Assembly (NCBI GenBank): GCA_017654935.2
Contig: CM065686.1
Coordinates: 28,723,091-28,787,090 of the forward strand
Length of the DNA: 64,000 nucleotides
Direction of reading: 5' to 3'
Origin: Phymorhynchus buccinoides
Lineage: Eukaryota > Mollusca > Gastropoda > Neogastropoda > Raphitomidae
Shown here: piece after piece, positions 11,980 through 48,000 of the stretch
Position numbering within the stretch: the first letter of the stretch is position 1
How the letters are laid out: each line of letters opens with the position of its first letter
Position numbers and translations under genes: made by a program
The notes under the pieces: generated by a model
What the model was told of the DNA's origin: nothing
Seen by the model: the letters and a program-made list of their open reading frames with translations, nothing else
Database searches by the model: none

Positions 11980-13500
11980 CTCTTACTCCACTATTGACCG
12001 GCTTAGTCGTCGGGATTGGGTGGTCAGCCTCCGCCACTGGTCACGATCCTCTGCCAGGCGGTATGAGGGTGGTGGTGTTGCAGTTGGTCCAGCTTTTGAT
12101 GTTGTCCAGCAGGACTTTCTTTGTCTGCCTTGCCGGCGTTTTCCTTGGATGGTGCCCTGGAGAATCGTTTTGATCAGAGTGTTGTGACGTGTCACATGAC
12201 CGTACCAGGTAAGTTTGCAGCGCCTGACAAATGCCAGGAGTGGCTCTTGTCTGTCTGCAAGGGTGTTCACTTTTTGCCTTTCATACTTATTTGTTTTGTG
12301 CTCTGTGTACGAGATGTGAAGAAGTCTCTGGAAGCACTTATGCTCAAACGCTTCTAGTCTGCATTCGCAATCTGCCGTCAGAGTCCAGCTCTCGCAACCG
12401 TACAGGAGGATGGAAACCACAAGAGATTTGAACAGTTTGATCTTTGTTGGGAAGCTGATGGTGGTGCTCTTCCAGAACGTGTTCAGCTTTGTCATGGCAG
12501 CGGCAGCAAGGCTTAATCTGGTTCTGAGTTCTTTGATGGAGTTGCCATCAGTTGTAAATGTGGAGCCAAGGTATTTGAAATTGTCCACTTGTTCTATTTT
12601 TTGGTTGTTGAGCATGACGTTTGTTGTTGTTGTTTTTATTTTGGAGCTGTTCACCAGACTTTTGCTTTTTTCAGAGCTGATATCCATGCCATAGTCTTTT
12701 GAAACTTTTTCCAGTTTCGTAGTTAACTCCTGGTTAGCCTGCTCCCATGAGGTCAATATCGTCAGCAATATCGTCATGATGGTCATGGAGAGGTGAAAGT
12801 CTAACAAAGTTTCCTGCATAATATTTTCCAGGTAGATGTTGTGAAAGTATTGGGGAAAGAAGGCATCCTTGGCGCACCCCTACTGTTGCTTCAAATATAT
12901 CACCAATCCTATTGTTCAGGAGAACTGTACTACTAGAGTCTTTGTAGAATGCCTTGATCACTTCGATGATGTTGTTGTCAATATTGAAGTTTTCCAACAC
13001 CTTCCAGAGGCCTTTGTGCCAAACCCGATCAAATGCTTTATTGAAGTCAATGCAGTTGTGGCATAGATCACGCTGATGTTGAAGATGTTTTTCAATGAGC
13101 AGTCTGATGTTGAAAATCTGCTCCATAGTGCTACGCTTGGGTCGGAATCCTGCTTGTTCTTCAGCCAATATTTCCTCTGACTTGGTTTTCAGTCTGTTTA
13201 ATATGATTCTTAGCATTGTTTTGCTTGGGTGGCTTATCAAGCTGATGGTTCTGTAGTTTTGGCATTGCTTCAGATTTCCTTTCTTTGGTAGCGGAATCAT
13301 CAAGGATTGGGTCCACTCTTTTGGCCATTGTTTACTGTCCCAAATCCGTTGGCAGATGGTTGTTATTACTTTGACGACTTCAGGGCCCCCGTGTTTAAGC
13401 ATATCAGCTGGAATGCTGTCCACTCCTGGTGACTTTCCTTCTTTGATCGAGTGAGCGAATGGCTTCTTCCACTTCTTCTTGAAGAATCGGTGAATCACTT
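11980..13500 (-). pseudogene. RTE-like non-LTR retrotransposon, reverse-transcriptase and C-terminal regions
   Basis: Two overlapping frames (13498-12734 and 12819-11983) separated by a frameshift near 12730-12820. Motifs in order: GKSPGVDSIPADMLK; KGNLKQCQNYRTISLIS; EEQAGFRPKRSTMEQIF; DFNKAFDRVWHKGL (catalytic Asp); VGVRQGCLLSP; then IADDIDLMG (catalytic DD kept, Tyr replaced by Ile). The second frame has YLGSTFTTDG, LLYGCESWTLT and KLTWYGHVTRH. The apurinic endonuclease domain is missing, so it is 5'-truncated. The LTWYGH tail fits RTE-type elements. Confidence 0.85.
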
Positions 13501-13600
13501 GCTGAATCGTTTGTATTGGTGGTGTCTTTTAGTATGTTGGCGTTTGGCTTGATCTCATAATTGTATGGTTCTTTACAATACACAGTGCACCTTTTTAGTA

Positions 13601-13760
13601 CAGTGGAACCTCCCTTATAAGATCTCCCATTTTAAGACTCCCTCCCATATAAGACCTACTTTTCTGAGACATTGCCCTTCTTTGTGAGTATTAAAATTAC
13701 CTCCCTTATAAGACCTAACTTTGGATAATTTTTGAAGGTCTTATAAGGGAGGTTTCACTG
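13601..13760. mobile_element. 160-bp MITE with pogo/Tigger-like ends
   Basis: Flanked by TA (13599-13600, 13761-13762). Left end CAGTGGAACCTCCCTTATAA, right end its inverted complement with one mismatch (GGTTTCACTG). Internal copies of 'cccttataagacct' occur. The CAGTG...TA-target pattern matches pogo/Tigger MITEs. Confidence 0.75.
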
Positions 13761-14291
13761 TACTGCTGTTTCATCGGTGAGAAGTGAGCCATCTTTGTTT
13801 TCTACCCCCACTAGAGGTACTAGAACGAGCAGAGGGAGCGAGAGAGAGGTGGTGAATAAGAGAAATGGACGAGTTTTCAATAACACTGCGTATGTCTGCA
13901 TTTAGGCCTAATGCGTTTAATTTGTACGTTGGCATCGTTTCAATTTTCAATGCACTAAGATTCAACTTTTTTTCTTAAAAGGGGGGGGGGGGGCATGCAC
14001 GCTTAACAAAGGCAAAATGGGGATAAAAAAAAGGATCACTGGCCATTCTCCTCCCAGCCCACCATCTTCTCTTTCCGTTCTACCCGCAGGCTCTAGCTGC
14101 TTCCAGGGACTTGTTGCCCCTCCCCCTCCTGTCTTTAATCGTCTTTAATTTGCAGGGTAGTGCAGGGATTCAAGAACCTCTTTCGTGATCTAGTGGGCGA
14201 ATCTGTCAACTTTCCCTTCCTAACTGTTGGAGTTGTGACGAAAGAAAGAAAGAGTGAACAAATGAAAACAGTTCTATTGTGCAGAGAATCA

Positions 14292-14425
<134 letters not shown>

Positions 14426-14777
14426 TCCCATCTGATCTTATAATGCTTTTTTTGGTTCTTCCTTAAAAGTGGTTTTATTTTGAAAAATTGTCATTGTCTC
14501 GAAATTGTTTCCATTTTTTCGTACTCAATTTAAACTACCAATTCAAGTTCACCACTGTTAAGTATTGTCCATGTTTGCTTTAATTCCCATTTTTGATATC
14601 TTTTTCAATTATTTCATGTGACAATTTTTGTTCCATTTTCTTGACTTGATTGTTTTATGTCAAAGTTTCTTTATTTGATGCATGGTATGAATGTGTGAGT
14701 GAGAGGGCAAGGTGTAAAGAAGCTATTGTAGCTTATCCTTTTTACCCTCAATAAAACATTCGTATTTCGAAACATTC

Positions 14778-14821
<44 letters not shown>

Positions 14822-14984
14822 CGCCCAATCTTTTAGTATTCTTTAGAGGGTTGGTGCAGAAATTGTGTTATAAAATGTACACCAGAAACTTGCGGATAAC
14901 ACGAAATTACTGACAAGTGTGGAGCCAACCACTCGTGTCTTAGTAAACTCTTAGTCTACCAACCTTTTTTGTCAACCCTAGACC

Positions 14985-15400
14985 ACTTTTGCCGGAAAAG
15001 AGGCTCAAGGCCTGAGAAGAGATAGGACAGAAGAGAGTACAGCTAAAAGAACAACAACTGACTCTAAGACTACAAGATCTGTGACTGACTGCTGATCTGC
15101 TGGGTTGTTGGGGGGGGGGGGGGGAGGGAGAGGGATGAGGGGGGAGGAAAAAAGGGGGGGGGGGAGTAGTTGGGGGCGGGCTGTTGTTGCTTTAGTCCGA
15201 TGACCCCAGAGTGGTGATCAGACAGTAAGAGGTTGTCCGTTGAGCTGCTGCCAGACTCTGGTTGCGAAACCCTCAGGTGTTCTGGCCTCAACTGCTGTTG
15301 GTGGCAGAACGTTCCGTTCCCTGATGCATGGTACGTGGGAAGAAGGAACTTTGTCGATATTGTGTTCGACACTGAGGAACTAGAAATTGCTGTGAGTGCC
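14985..15400 (-). mobile_element. LINE 3' end (same family as 17881-18530)
   Basis: The minus strand shows KFLLPTYHASGNG then LRVSQPESGSSSTDNLLLSD in one frame and, further 3', 'tctcttctcaggccttgagc', shared with the LINE tail at 18425-18450. A G homopolymer (15109-15124) interrupts it. Non-functional fragment. Confidence 0.4.
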
Positions 15401-15552
15401 CTCTGCGTCGCCGCTCTGGTTAGGGTTCTAGCTTGTCCTCGTTGACGCTACAGTAAGCTATCTGCAGTCTGGACTCCAGCTACTTTAAGCAATTTCATTG
15501 GATAACGGCAACGTCAAGCGGCCATTTTGTTTTGACTTTTTGTTTTCATTTC

Positions 15553-15640
15553 TAACCCTAACCCCAACCCTATCCCTTTCCCGGGCGTTATATCCTAACC
15601 CTATCCCTGTCTAACCCTATCCCGACCTGCAGAAAGGGAT
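15553..15640 (+). repeat. Degenerate telomere-like CCCTAA words
   Basis: Contains 'ctaaccctaaccccaaccct' and later 'ctaaccctatcccg'; too degenerate and short to be a telomere, at best an interstitial relic. Confidence 0.4.
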
Positions 15641-15880
15641 AGGAGTAGCAGTGAGTTCAAAACTTGAAAAACAAAAATCTTTGGCGTCCAGACTGCAGAT
15701 AGCTTTCTGTGTTGACGCTCACCATGTCGTGGTCTGAAAACGATTTCATTGCCATTTAGAAAAAATCTCAATCCTTTTTTCTCTTTTTTGGTCAGGTATT
15801 TGGACGACCAGGCCTTGCAGCCTCTCAATGCGTCCTTCCTTTTGGTTTTGGTTAGTGTTTGGCAATTGCTGTGGCGGTTT

Positions 15881-16835
15881 TTAGCATCCATATTGATGGA
15901 CGTACTTTAACAGGGCAATTTTTGGATCACTGTCTAGGAGGTTTTTGAATTTGCTAGTATCTGAGGTCAGTTTAGTATGTGCAGGGAGGTTGTTCCAATA
16001 TTGGGTGACTGTTAGAAAAAAAGGTTTTTTTCTAATGTTAGTTCTGCTGTACCTGGTTAGGATTTTAAGTTCGCTATTACGGGTTCTTATTTCGTTAGAC
16101 AAGTGAAACAAGCCTTTATTAGGGGAAGACGGGGTAAAAAGCGCATGGGCGGGTAAGAAGCCCACCCCAATTATCTCATGAAATAAAGAAAATTTTAGTC
16201 AAATTTGCCCATGAAACGAATGCTAGACATTAACGCTCGTCTCAGGGGCAAAATGAGACTGAAATTTGCTTCATTTCATGAGATAATTGGGGTGGGCTTC
16301 TTACCCGCCCATGCGCTTTTTACCCCGTCTTCCCCTAGTATTGTCAGTGCCTTGAAAAATCTTGTAAACATTTATCAAATCTCCCCTTAGTCTTCTGTAT
16401 TTCAAAGATGGCAAATCTAATTTACGTAGCCTGTCCTCATATTCCAACTTTTGTATGGATTTTATCAGTTTGGTTGCTCTCCTCTGTACCCTCTCAATTG
16501 CATTGGACTGTCGTTTAAGAAAGTGATTCCAAATTATGTTTCCATACTCAAGATGAGGCCGTATTAAACATTTGTAAAGATTTATGAACACCTCTTTATT
16601 TAAGTTTTTAAAACTCCTTCTGATCAAGCCCAGTATCTTACTGGCTTTATTTATCGCTATTGTAATGTGCTTATCAAATTTGAGCTTTGGATCAAATATA
16701 ACCCCTAGATCCTTCTCCTCTGTACAAGTATCTATAACATGCTTAGATGAGCCGTGAGTAATTTCATATCCTTTATTTGGATTATTGTACCCCGCGTGCA
16801 AAACCTTGCATTTGTTGTTATTTTGAATTTTTTAA
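15881..16835 (-). pseudogene. CR1/Jockey-group LINE, C-terminal part, split by a MITE
   Basis: Minus strand from about 16801: EEKDLGVIFDPKLKFDKHI, then NLYKCLIRPHLEYGNIIWN, ERVQRRATKLI, RRLRGDLINVYKIFQGTDNT up to 16336. Coding then resumes beyond the MITE at 16121: NKGLFHLSNEIRTRNSELKI through TQYWNNLPAHTKL to 15888. Removing the MITE and one TA restores a continuous frame. Same family as 28540-30085 and 58535-60205. Confidence 0.85.
16122..16335. mobile_element. Fold-back MITE, copy 2 (214 bp), inserted in a LINE
   Basis: Flanked by TA (16120-16121 and 16336-16337). Inverted relative to copy 1 at 11561-11774 and nearly identical to it. It interrupts the LINE at 15881-16835, so it transposed after the LINE. 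Confidence 0.88.
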
Positions 16836-16881
16836 ATTATATAATAAAGAGAACGAGAGAAAAAGAAGGCCCAAGTTATCT

Positions 16882-16942
16882 AGTAAGTTACTGAGTAAGA
16901 GTTGACCACATAAAGGGAGAGTAATCCAGACAACACAATGCG
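16882..16942 (+). repeat. Direct repeat left of PGAP3 exon 1
   Basis: 61 bp (taagttactgagtaagagtt ... agtaatccagacaacacaatg) repeated at 17778-17842 with a 4-bp insertion; the pair brackets the PGAP3 5' region. Confidence 0.85.
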
Positions 16943-17340
16943 AGCCAAGTTGTTAAAAGTCACCTCCCATGACAAGGAAACCCACTTTTTTCCAAGGGAA
17001 CTCACTCTCTGTCATTCTCGACGCCTCAGCAGACAGCGATTTTCAGAATGATATTTTGTTTTGAAAGCGGTCTTTAGGTTCTTAGTCAATGCGTAAGACG
17101 TAGAAACGTGCCTACTGTTATGCAATATGCCTTGACCTCTGTCCAACTTGAAATTCAGAAGCCCGATAGTGACCAATTGAATTGACAATTATTATGTACT
17201 GCTTCAGTGCAGTGTTGACTGTGCACTGGAGTGTGGAATGCTTTAATCCTTACTACATTGGATGACAGACTCTCCTTGATTGTTTTAAAATAATCCCCAC
17301 GTTTTCAAGCGCCCACGGCTTTGTTTTGCTTTAAACCACT

Positions 17341-40413
<23,073 letters not shown>

Positions 40414-41500
40414 TGGCTGCAGAGGAACACTGGAACATATCAACTTAATAACTTGCACAACTGGCAGTTTATTTGCCCAGCCTGGGGGAGAGAGCGTGAG
40501 TGCTGTGCGCTCCAAAATATTTTGGGCGCAGGCGCTGGTAGCGGAATACTGTTCTGCTGGATAATGTGTCGAGCACAGGGCGGAATTAGTTAAGCTGGCA
40601 ATGCCATAACAAAAGAACAATGTCACAAGACCAAAAAAGCCTGCAAAGCATTGAAAGTGTGTGCTATTTTCCACGGCAATTATTCTATTTGAAATTGAAG
40701 TATGCAAGTACTTACAGGGGAGCTATTCATCCCATGGTTTTGACACATTAGTGATTAAAATTTATTTGACATACCTATTTGGTGAATTAGTTTGAACAGT
40801 TAGGGTGTTTTCTTCTTATCTTTGTTTGATTTTTGTTTTTCTTTTTATCATTAATTTTTTTTAGAAGTGTATGGAGTCCAATTACTTGTAGGAGAGGGGA
40901 AGGGGTAGACTTCTTGTCTGAAGACTTTCCGCCGTCCACTTGATTTCTCCTCTCTTTTCCCCTCCATAGTTGTGCAATGTTTGACAAGGGGAGAAAGAGG
41001 TCTGGTGTTTTGTCTTAAACAGACATGAGAGTTGATTAGTATTACATACTGATGACACTCAGCAGAGGTGCTACGCAGATTTGTATATTCAAGACATTGA
41101 GTTAATTAAACCACAAGTGACAATGGATTTGTTGTTGCTGTTGTTTGTTGGGTTTTTGGGGGGTTTTAAGTAACATCTTAATAATTGTTATGTTTTAGCG
41201 TACATGTGTTTTCAAAAAGTTTCAGTGACTAGTGAATTCCTACATTTCAAATTACATGGCATGCCAGAGAAATAATCTGACAATGTGTTTATCGGAATGT
41301 GTCACTTTAAAACATAACACCAGACTTCAGATTAACTAGAATTTTAATTTCAAATTATTTAACTAAAATTTAAATAGATGCTGGTAAGGATATTCTTTTC
41401 TTTTGTTTAACCTTATATTTATCCAGTTTGTGATTAAAGAGCTACATTTAACGACTTTATTCTGTTCTGAAATATAGACTTGAAGTCTCTTTAAGAAAGG

Positions 41501-41506
41501 AATAAA
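41501..41506 (+). promoter_or_regulatory. Candidate poly(A) signal AATAAA for PGAP3
   Basis: First canonical AATAAA seen downstream of the PGAP3 stop, about 1.1 kb away; another lies at 42557-42562. AATAAA is common in AT-rich DNA, so the assignment is weak. Confidence 0.25.
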
Positions 41507-43381
41507 CTGTTCAACAATAATATAAAAAGTTTAATAATATTTTTTTAATTATTTGGTCACATTAAGCAAACCAGTTAGTGTTGATGGTAAATTATTGCTG
41601 CCGCTGCTACTGCTTTAAAGTTACAATCTTGTTTGCCTTATGCCTTATTGACAACAAACTTGTTTGTTGTGAAATCCTTTTCTTTATTTTGGTAACATTA
41701 ACTTGCATTGTCTTTCAAACTTTATCTTTGTGCTTTAGTGTGCATGCCAACATGATTATGCATGTGTGCATGCATCTGTATGTCTTTTTTTCTCTCTGTG
41801 TGTGTATGTGTGTGTAATATTCTATTGCTTCTGTTTGCTTTTTGGAGCTGCTTAGGAAACTGAGTATAATCGTTTATCATTTTCATACTATAATTTTTAT
41901 TCATTTACTAATCGAGAACCATTCCAGTTATGTGAGAGGCAAAACCAAACAAAGGGCAAATGTTATTTGAAATTAGCCAAAATTGGAGAATGAAAGTGTG
42001 CTATTCTTTTACAATAATTTTGAAAAAAAACTATTGTTGCTTGTGTTCTTGGCTATGAAATTCATTTGAAGGCAAGCCAAACTATCCTAAATATACTGTA
42101 AATGATAAAGTCCATGTTATGAATCAAAATCAGTGTGTACGCCATAAAGGCAATGCCAGTAAGTAATTTGATGAATTTCATTTATGAGCCAAGAGTCGTA
42201 ACTCCTTCTGTTACGTTGTGATCCTTTTGCATAAATTTCATATTCCATTTTCTAATCATTTGCAATTTGAATGTTTGTCTAGGTATACCAGAAGATTCTA
42301 CATATAACTGCCATAATCTAGAGATGGAATTTTGTTGTTGTTCTCATTATGATAAAGGATCATCTGACATTTTCCATCCATGATCTTTTCAATAACATGG
42401 GAATCGCAGAATGTTTTCACAGTTTTGATACAGGGAAGTTATTTTGATATGAGTGTGGGCTTTAACACAAAAAAAGTTTTGTTGTTCCTTTCGTTAAGTT
42501 TTGTTTTTGTTCTTGTTGCTGATTATATGGACGCAGTTTTTCTATATTTTTAAAAAAATAAAACCTTTTTTGACTAAATTCAAACCAAAGGTGTGCTTAT
42601 TTGTTTTTCTGTTTGTATGTCATGTACCGGTAAGCTTGTTGTTTGTGTAGGTCTTTCTCTATCACGCACATGCACACACACACAAACACAAACACACACC
42701 TAATAATAAATATTCAGTCTTTCAAACACAAATTTTACAAATATAAATCAATAGAAATCCATATTTTTCTTTAAAATTTATTTCTTGAATAGAAGTATAC
42801 CAGTAAACCGTATAACAGAAAACCAATCGACAAAATAAACATTGGTATACCATTACTTTTCACACATTTTCTGAACTTAAAATATTTTTAAAATAAAAAG
42901 AGACAAGACCAAAAGCATGTTAAAATATATAAAAAGAAACTTAAAGAACTGAAGGGGCTTATTTGCGTAAAAACGTGCAAAATCTTCTAGCCGTATATAA
43001 TTACAAAGTGTTTCACTTCATTACAAACTTCAAGCTGCAAATACATTCTGCATTTTAATAGGCAGTCATGATTATCTTTTTGCTGATAAAATTAAATATT
43101 CTAAAAAAATTGAAATAAATATCTTTTAAAATATAAAATAAACATTTCTTTTAAAAAAATAAAGGTAATAGCATCAAATATTCATGTTAGAAATTTCCAA
43201 AGACAAAAGTAAGGGGGAATTATTTGCATAAAAATTCTCATTGATGTTTCCTCATACATTGCAATGTTTTTAACGAAGAGACAAATCTTATCAACACCTT
43301 CATACTGCAAAACGCAGCAATGGTGATGGTTAAAAGTTTGCTGACAAAAAATTGATTCTAATTATAAACAATATAAACAAC

Positions 43382-43463
43382 ACGCTATAAAGTTTCCACA
43401 ACACGCTATGAAGTTTCCACAACATGCTATAAAGTTTCCACAACACACTATAAAGTTTTCACA
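43382..43463 (+). repeat. 21-bp tandem repeat, 4 units
   Basis: Unit CACGCTATAAAGTTTCCACA plus A; four consecutive copies with point differences. Confidence 0.9.
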
Positions 43464-44322
43464 CAGTCGTATTGAACTGAAACAGCATGCAGAGGCTTTT
43501 GCCCTTTTCTTCACGACGAAAAATCAGAAATGATTTCAATTTTAAAAAGAAGAACTGGACCAAAACCTTTTTTAAACTCTGCTAGGAAAAATTCAGGCCG
43601 TATGATTTGCACATGAACAAACTTGGCAGAAAAGGAGGGGAAAGTTCCATTATAAAACGGTGATAAAAATTTTTTAAAAACACACAAGAGGAACAGACTA
43701 GGAAAATAGTATCAGAGGCAAGATGTAAGTATGGGAAGAGGGGATGTGGAAAGATATGATTTACAAATTATTTCATCGTCATTTTACTCATATCCATGGT
43801 CACTGGTTTTTCAAAATGGAACGGTATTCAAACACTTGTTATGTATTTCCAAAACAACAGCGGAAAGAAGTATTACTTGCGTATAAATGTTGCGGTAAAG
43901 TCATCTTTACTCGTGTTCTGGTATTATTCGTGATTTTGATTTGCTGTAAAACATATTTATGTTTAAAACTTGCGTCGTTTTCAAAGGAGCAGTGGTGATG
44001 ATTTCGTTGCTGACAAAGATTTATTGAAAATAAAGGAACATGTGTAAGGACTATGAACAGTAACATTCAAACTCTTTTTTTGTTTACATTTTATGTGCAA
44101 TTAAACCATTTTCTATTTAGGCAAGTTAATATTAATTTCTGTAGATGCAATAATCAGAATGGATAGAAAACCATTTAAAGCTGAAAATAACGAGGAAACA
44201 AAATTCAATAATAAATTAGTAGAAAACTTATTACCCATATGAAATTGCAGTAGAAAAGGGACAGTAAAACAGCAGTTAGAGGAGATGTGGAAATATACAG
44301 AAAACATCTATAAAAGGAATAT

Positions 44323-44328
44323 TTTATT
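44323..44328 (-). promoter_or_regulatory. Candidate poly(A) signal for CFAP210
   Basis: AATAAA on the minus strand about 395 bases after the stop; another lies at 44020-44025. Weak, because the region is AT-rich. Confidence 0.25.
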
Positions 44329-44721
44329 AACGTATGATGGCATGTCAATAAAAGGAATATAACATAAGGACATAATACACGGAGAAGGGGGTTCACAATG
44401 TAAAAGAGGGTAAAACACTAAACAAAACGTGATCACAAAATGCTTCATTTGGTAGTATTTGGGACTATACTTTGTTATGTACACATCATTGTACACACTC
44501 ACAACAGGGACTTCACCGAAATGAAGAAGCAAAGAAGACCTTTACTTTTCTAATACTCAATAAGTGTCAACAATATCACACACTCGCCGAGACTTTAAAA
44601 AATAATTTACTAAAAGAAACTTGTTCTCTTAGAAATAAAAGGGAATAAAGTGAAACTACAAGAACTAAAAGGGTGTAGGTGAAACTGTACAAAGAACTCC
44701 TCGTTTCCTCAATAGAGCTTT

Positions 44722-45078
44722 CTACCAGACGAAGCCCATACGCGCCTTGCCATCGGCCTTGCCGTAGATCTGCTCCTTGATGTTCTCGGTGGTGACCCGC
44801 TGGTAGTGGGGCAGCTGCACGCCAGTCTTGTCCTGGGTCATGTAGCTGGGCCTCACCCCGCCCTTCCCAGGGAACACGGGCCCCAGGCCTCCCCCGGCCC
44901 CCTCCGTGGCGGCCCTGCGTAGAGGGTACACGTTGCGTCCGTTCTGCTCGCAGTGGTCAATGACCTTGGCGGCGTACTCCTGGAACTGCTGCTCCTCTTT
45001 GAGCACCAGCTCAACGTTGGCCTTGTCCAGGGCCAGCTGCTGCTTGCGGGCGTTCTCCTCCAGGGCTTGCCTTTCATT
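44722..45078 (-). CDS. CFAP210: CFAP210 exon 9 (conserved C terminus)
   Basis: Residues 436-553 then the stop at 44724-44722. The acceptor is tgtctcaccag|AATGAAAG. The end of the coiled coil is followed by NVYPLRRAATEGAGGGLGPV and VRPSY..TGVQLP, the hallmark C-terminal region of CFAP210. GC-rich relative to flanks. A decayed second copy of the acceptor and exon start lies about 140 bp upstream in the intron. Confidence 0.94.
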   Translation of the reverse strand, partial: NERQALEENARKQQLALDKANVELVLKEEQQFQEYAAKVIDHCEQNGRNVYPLRRAATEGAGGGLGPVFPGKGGVRPSYMTQDKTGVQLPHYQRVTTENIKEQIYGKADGKARMGFVW

Positions 45079-48000
45079 CTGGTGAGACAAGCCAAAAAAG
45101 AGAGACTGTGTGAATGTGTGTGTGTATCATAGTCGTACAAGTAACTAAAGCAAAGTATAATGCACACAATGGGGCAGTTGCTACTTCCGGTCATTCTCGT
45201 CAAGGGCTTTTCTTTAGTTCTGGTTGAGTAAAATAAAATAAAAAGAGACTGTCGGTCGGTGTGTGTGTTATAGTGTCCTATATATATATATTATATATAA
45301 ATCTAAAGCAATGTATAAGACAACTCGGAAGAGAAGTTGAACTTGTCCAAATAATCTTAATTATTAAGATGCTCCTGTTGGAAAGCGCGTACACAGTGTC
45401 CACAAGCATTCTAAAGACACACACATACCTTAATTCAACTTTCTTTTTTTTATCCCTTTTTAACTCACTCGGGATGAATGAGCCGGATCCGGCTCATGGC
45501 TTGCACAACCGTTTAGGATGAATGAACCGGATCCAGCTCATGAGAGTTTTCAAGAGGTTTTGATTTCTGGCTTGTAACCAGCTTGCAAGAGCCACGTTGT
45601 AACCTACTTTCAATTTGCTTTGACCTTGCCTCTCTTGAAATCAACCCATCATAGCAGACTTTACTCTCATGTTTAACTGTAGGGGAGGGTCAAAGATCGG
45701 AATGTGAAATTTTCCTACTTTCTATGTGTTAGCTGTTTTCGTCAATAGGAAACAAATGATGAAAGTATGGAATCTGATATTTCACTATCGTTAAGTGCAT
45801 GGTGTTTGTAATCTTATATGAAAATATCAGTCCATAACTTTTCATAATTGTTTTGTGGTGATGTGTTTTTGAACCTAGTCAAATGGCCCATCCTAATCAG
45901 TTGTAAGGGAAGCAACTGGCCAGTGCCGAGTTAGTTAACCTTTTCTTCGTAAATCAGCCATTAGAAAGAGAATCAAACATGAAAGTTTGAACTCTTGAAA
46001 TGTGCTTAGTAGCAAATTGATTATATTATGCATATGGGCCATTACACCCCTATCAACTTCAGTTTTAGAGTGGGATCAAGCTCTAAGTGCTCTACACCCA
46101 CTATGTCACACAGTGGACTGTTCTACTCAAATAGAGCTGAAATACTTGCTGCCTGTTATGGAGGTGATGATTATATTCATGTTATTCACTCACTGGTCTT
46201 CCAACAGCTTTTACCTTCTTTTTTTTCCTTTGACATCTATTCAATTTTGTGAATATGCTTCTCCTATATCAATTGTACATATGTATAGTACAGAAATTTA
46301 AAAGATTTTGACGAAAATACAGTTGAACCTAAATATTGCAACCACCCAACGGACTGACCAAAAATGTATCATATAGCCTAAACTTCTGTGAATCACATCG
46401 TGTCCACTGACCATTTGGGCGAAACGGTACGCGGTCATCTGTGCATTCTCTTCGGACCTTCGGCCGTTCTTCTCCATCTCGTTTCGCTGGAACACCTCGT
46501 CAGCGGCCCTCCTCAGCTGGACCTGCTCCAGCTCCTCACGCCGCTGCCGCTTCTTCCTGTCTTCAGCGTCCTTCATCTGTAGGTTGAAGACATCAAAAAC
46601 GTCTCTCAAATTCTACAATATGTCTTGCCAGTTTCGTATGATTTTGTGTGTGTGATGAGCCATGAATTTCTTTACTTTTCAAGACAATAGAAGAATTGAG
46701 AATGGAATAGAATTGTATATATAGACGCACACATTGTATGCATGTGCTTCCAAAGACACACACACGCAAACAAGATCACATAGTCACACACACCCACACA
46801 TACATACGAACACGCACGCTTCCACACACACATGGGACGATGAAATTTTCAATATTTTCCGTCTAATATCACGAGAAATGGATAGACGTTAATTGGAAGA
46901 CACACACACGCACACACATGGGATGATGGGTGCGCAAGCACTCTCACACACCCACGCATTCACACACACACACAAACGCATGTGCGTGTGTGTGTGCATG
47001 TATGTGTTTGTATATGTGTGTGTGTGTGTGAGAGAGAGAGAGAAAGATAACAGTATTTATGGATGTGTGTGTGCGCGCTTGTATGTATGGTTGTGTGTGC
47101 ACGCTTGCTCCTGAACGGATTTGTAAATGCTCTTCTGTATCTGTGCACAACAGAAGAGTCTAACAATAAAAATTCCAAGACGATAGACACAAATATTCAA
47201 TGTTCACTGCCCCAAAGCAACAGCATATTCATTTTATTATTCTCAATTTCAAATTTTCAATAAACTTGCCTGTTTAGTGCGGTGTTCAGCCTGCTCGTGT
47301 AGAATTTTCTTCAGTTTGGCTTCCTTCTCCTTTTCCTCCATCATATGTTTTTCTTCCTTCTCTTGCAGGGCATTTGTGATGCGTTCGTCTTCATTGTCGA
47401 TGGCATGCTTGACCTGAGCTGACAGTTTCTCTCGGATCCTGTCTAGCTGCTGCTGCTTTTGTCTGTGAGGAAGCATTAAATAATGAAATTGATAAATCAT
47501 TGAATGAAACAGATAAGGTTGAAATATTGTTCAGTATTTATTTTTTCCCTTTTTTTAATATGTTAACATTAATTTCAAATAGGTTTTTTTTTTAGATTCC
47601 AATGAAGAACAAATAGCAATGTCTTGGGTCTGCTGAGTAGTATCTGTCTGGTTACAATTAATCATGCTTTGTGTGGTGTTTTTTTGGTGTGTTTTTACTT
47701 GAAAACTGGAGAATAAAGTTACAAGTGCAATTCACGACTCTTGCAAAATTGGCTCTCATTTCTGTCAAGGCTATTTCTGTCACACTCTTTCTCAGTCTTT
47801 TGATAAGTGTTTCCTTATTCATGCTAGTGTTTGACAAACAATTCTACATTGAGGTTCATATACCTCACTTTTCTAACCCACCACCACTCCCTTTACCTAG
47901 GATCCTTATCACTGTGAACTTTTCCTACCATCAAAAAAGTCTTTCCACCATGATACAATAAACAGAATAATGTGATATTAGACATGAACTCTACAATTTT

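Larger units (their letters stand above)
40414..44721. other. Intergenic region between convergent PGAP3 and CFAP210
   Basis: AT-rich 3' UTR and intergenic DNA. No coding exon or TE recognised except a 21-bp tandem repeat at 43382-43463 and small CA runs at 42668-42700. Confidence 0.6.

Noticed and set aside
15553..15640. Interstitial telomere
   Set aside because: Too short and degenerate; listed only as telomere-like words.
17251..17340. A defined PGAP3 core promoter
   Set aside because: No convincing TATA, initiator or known binding motif could be picked out by eye.
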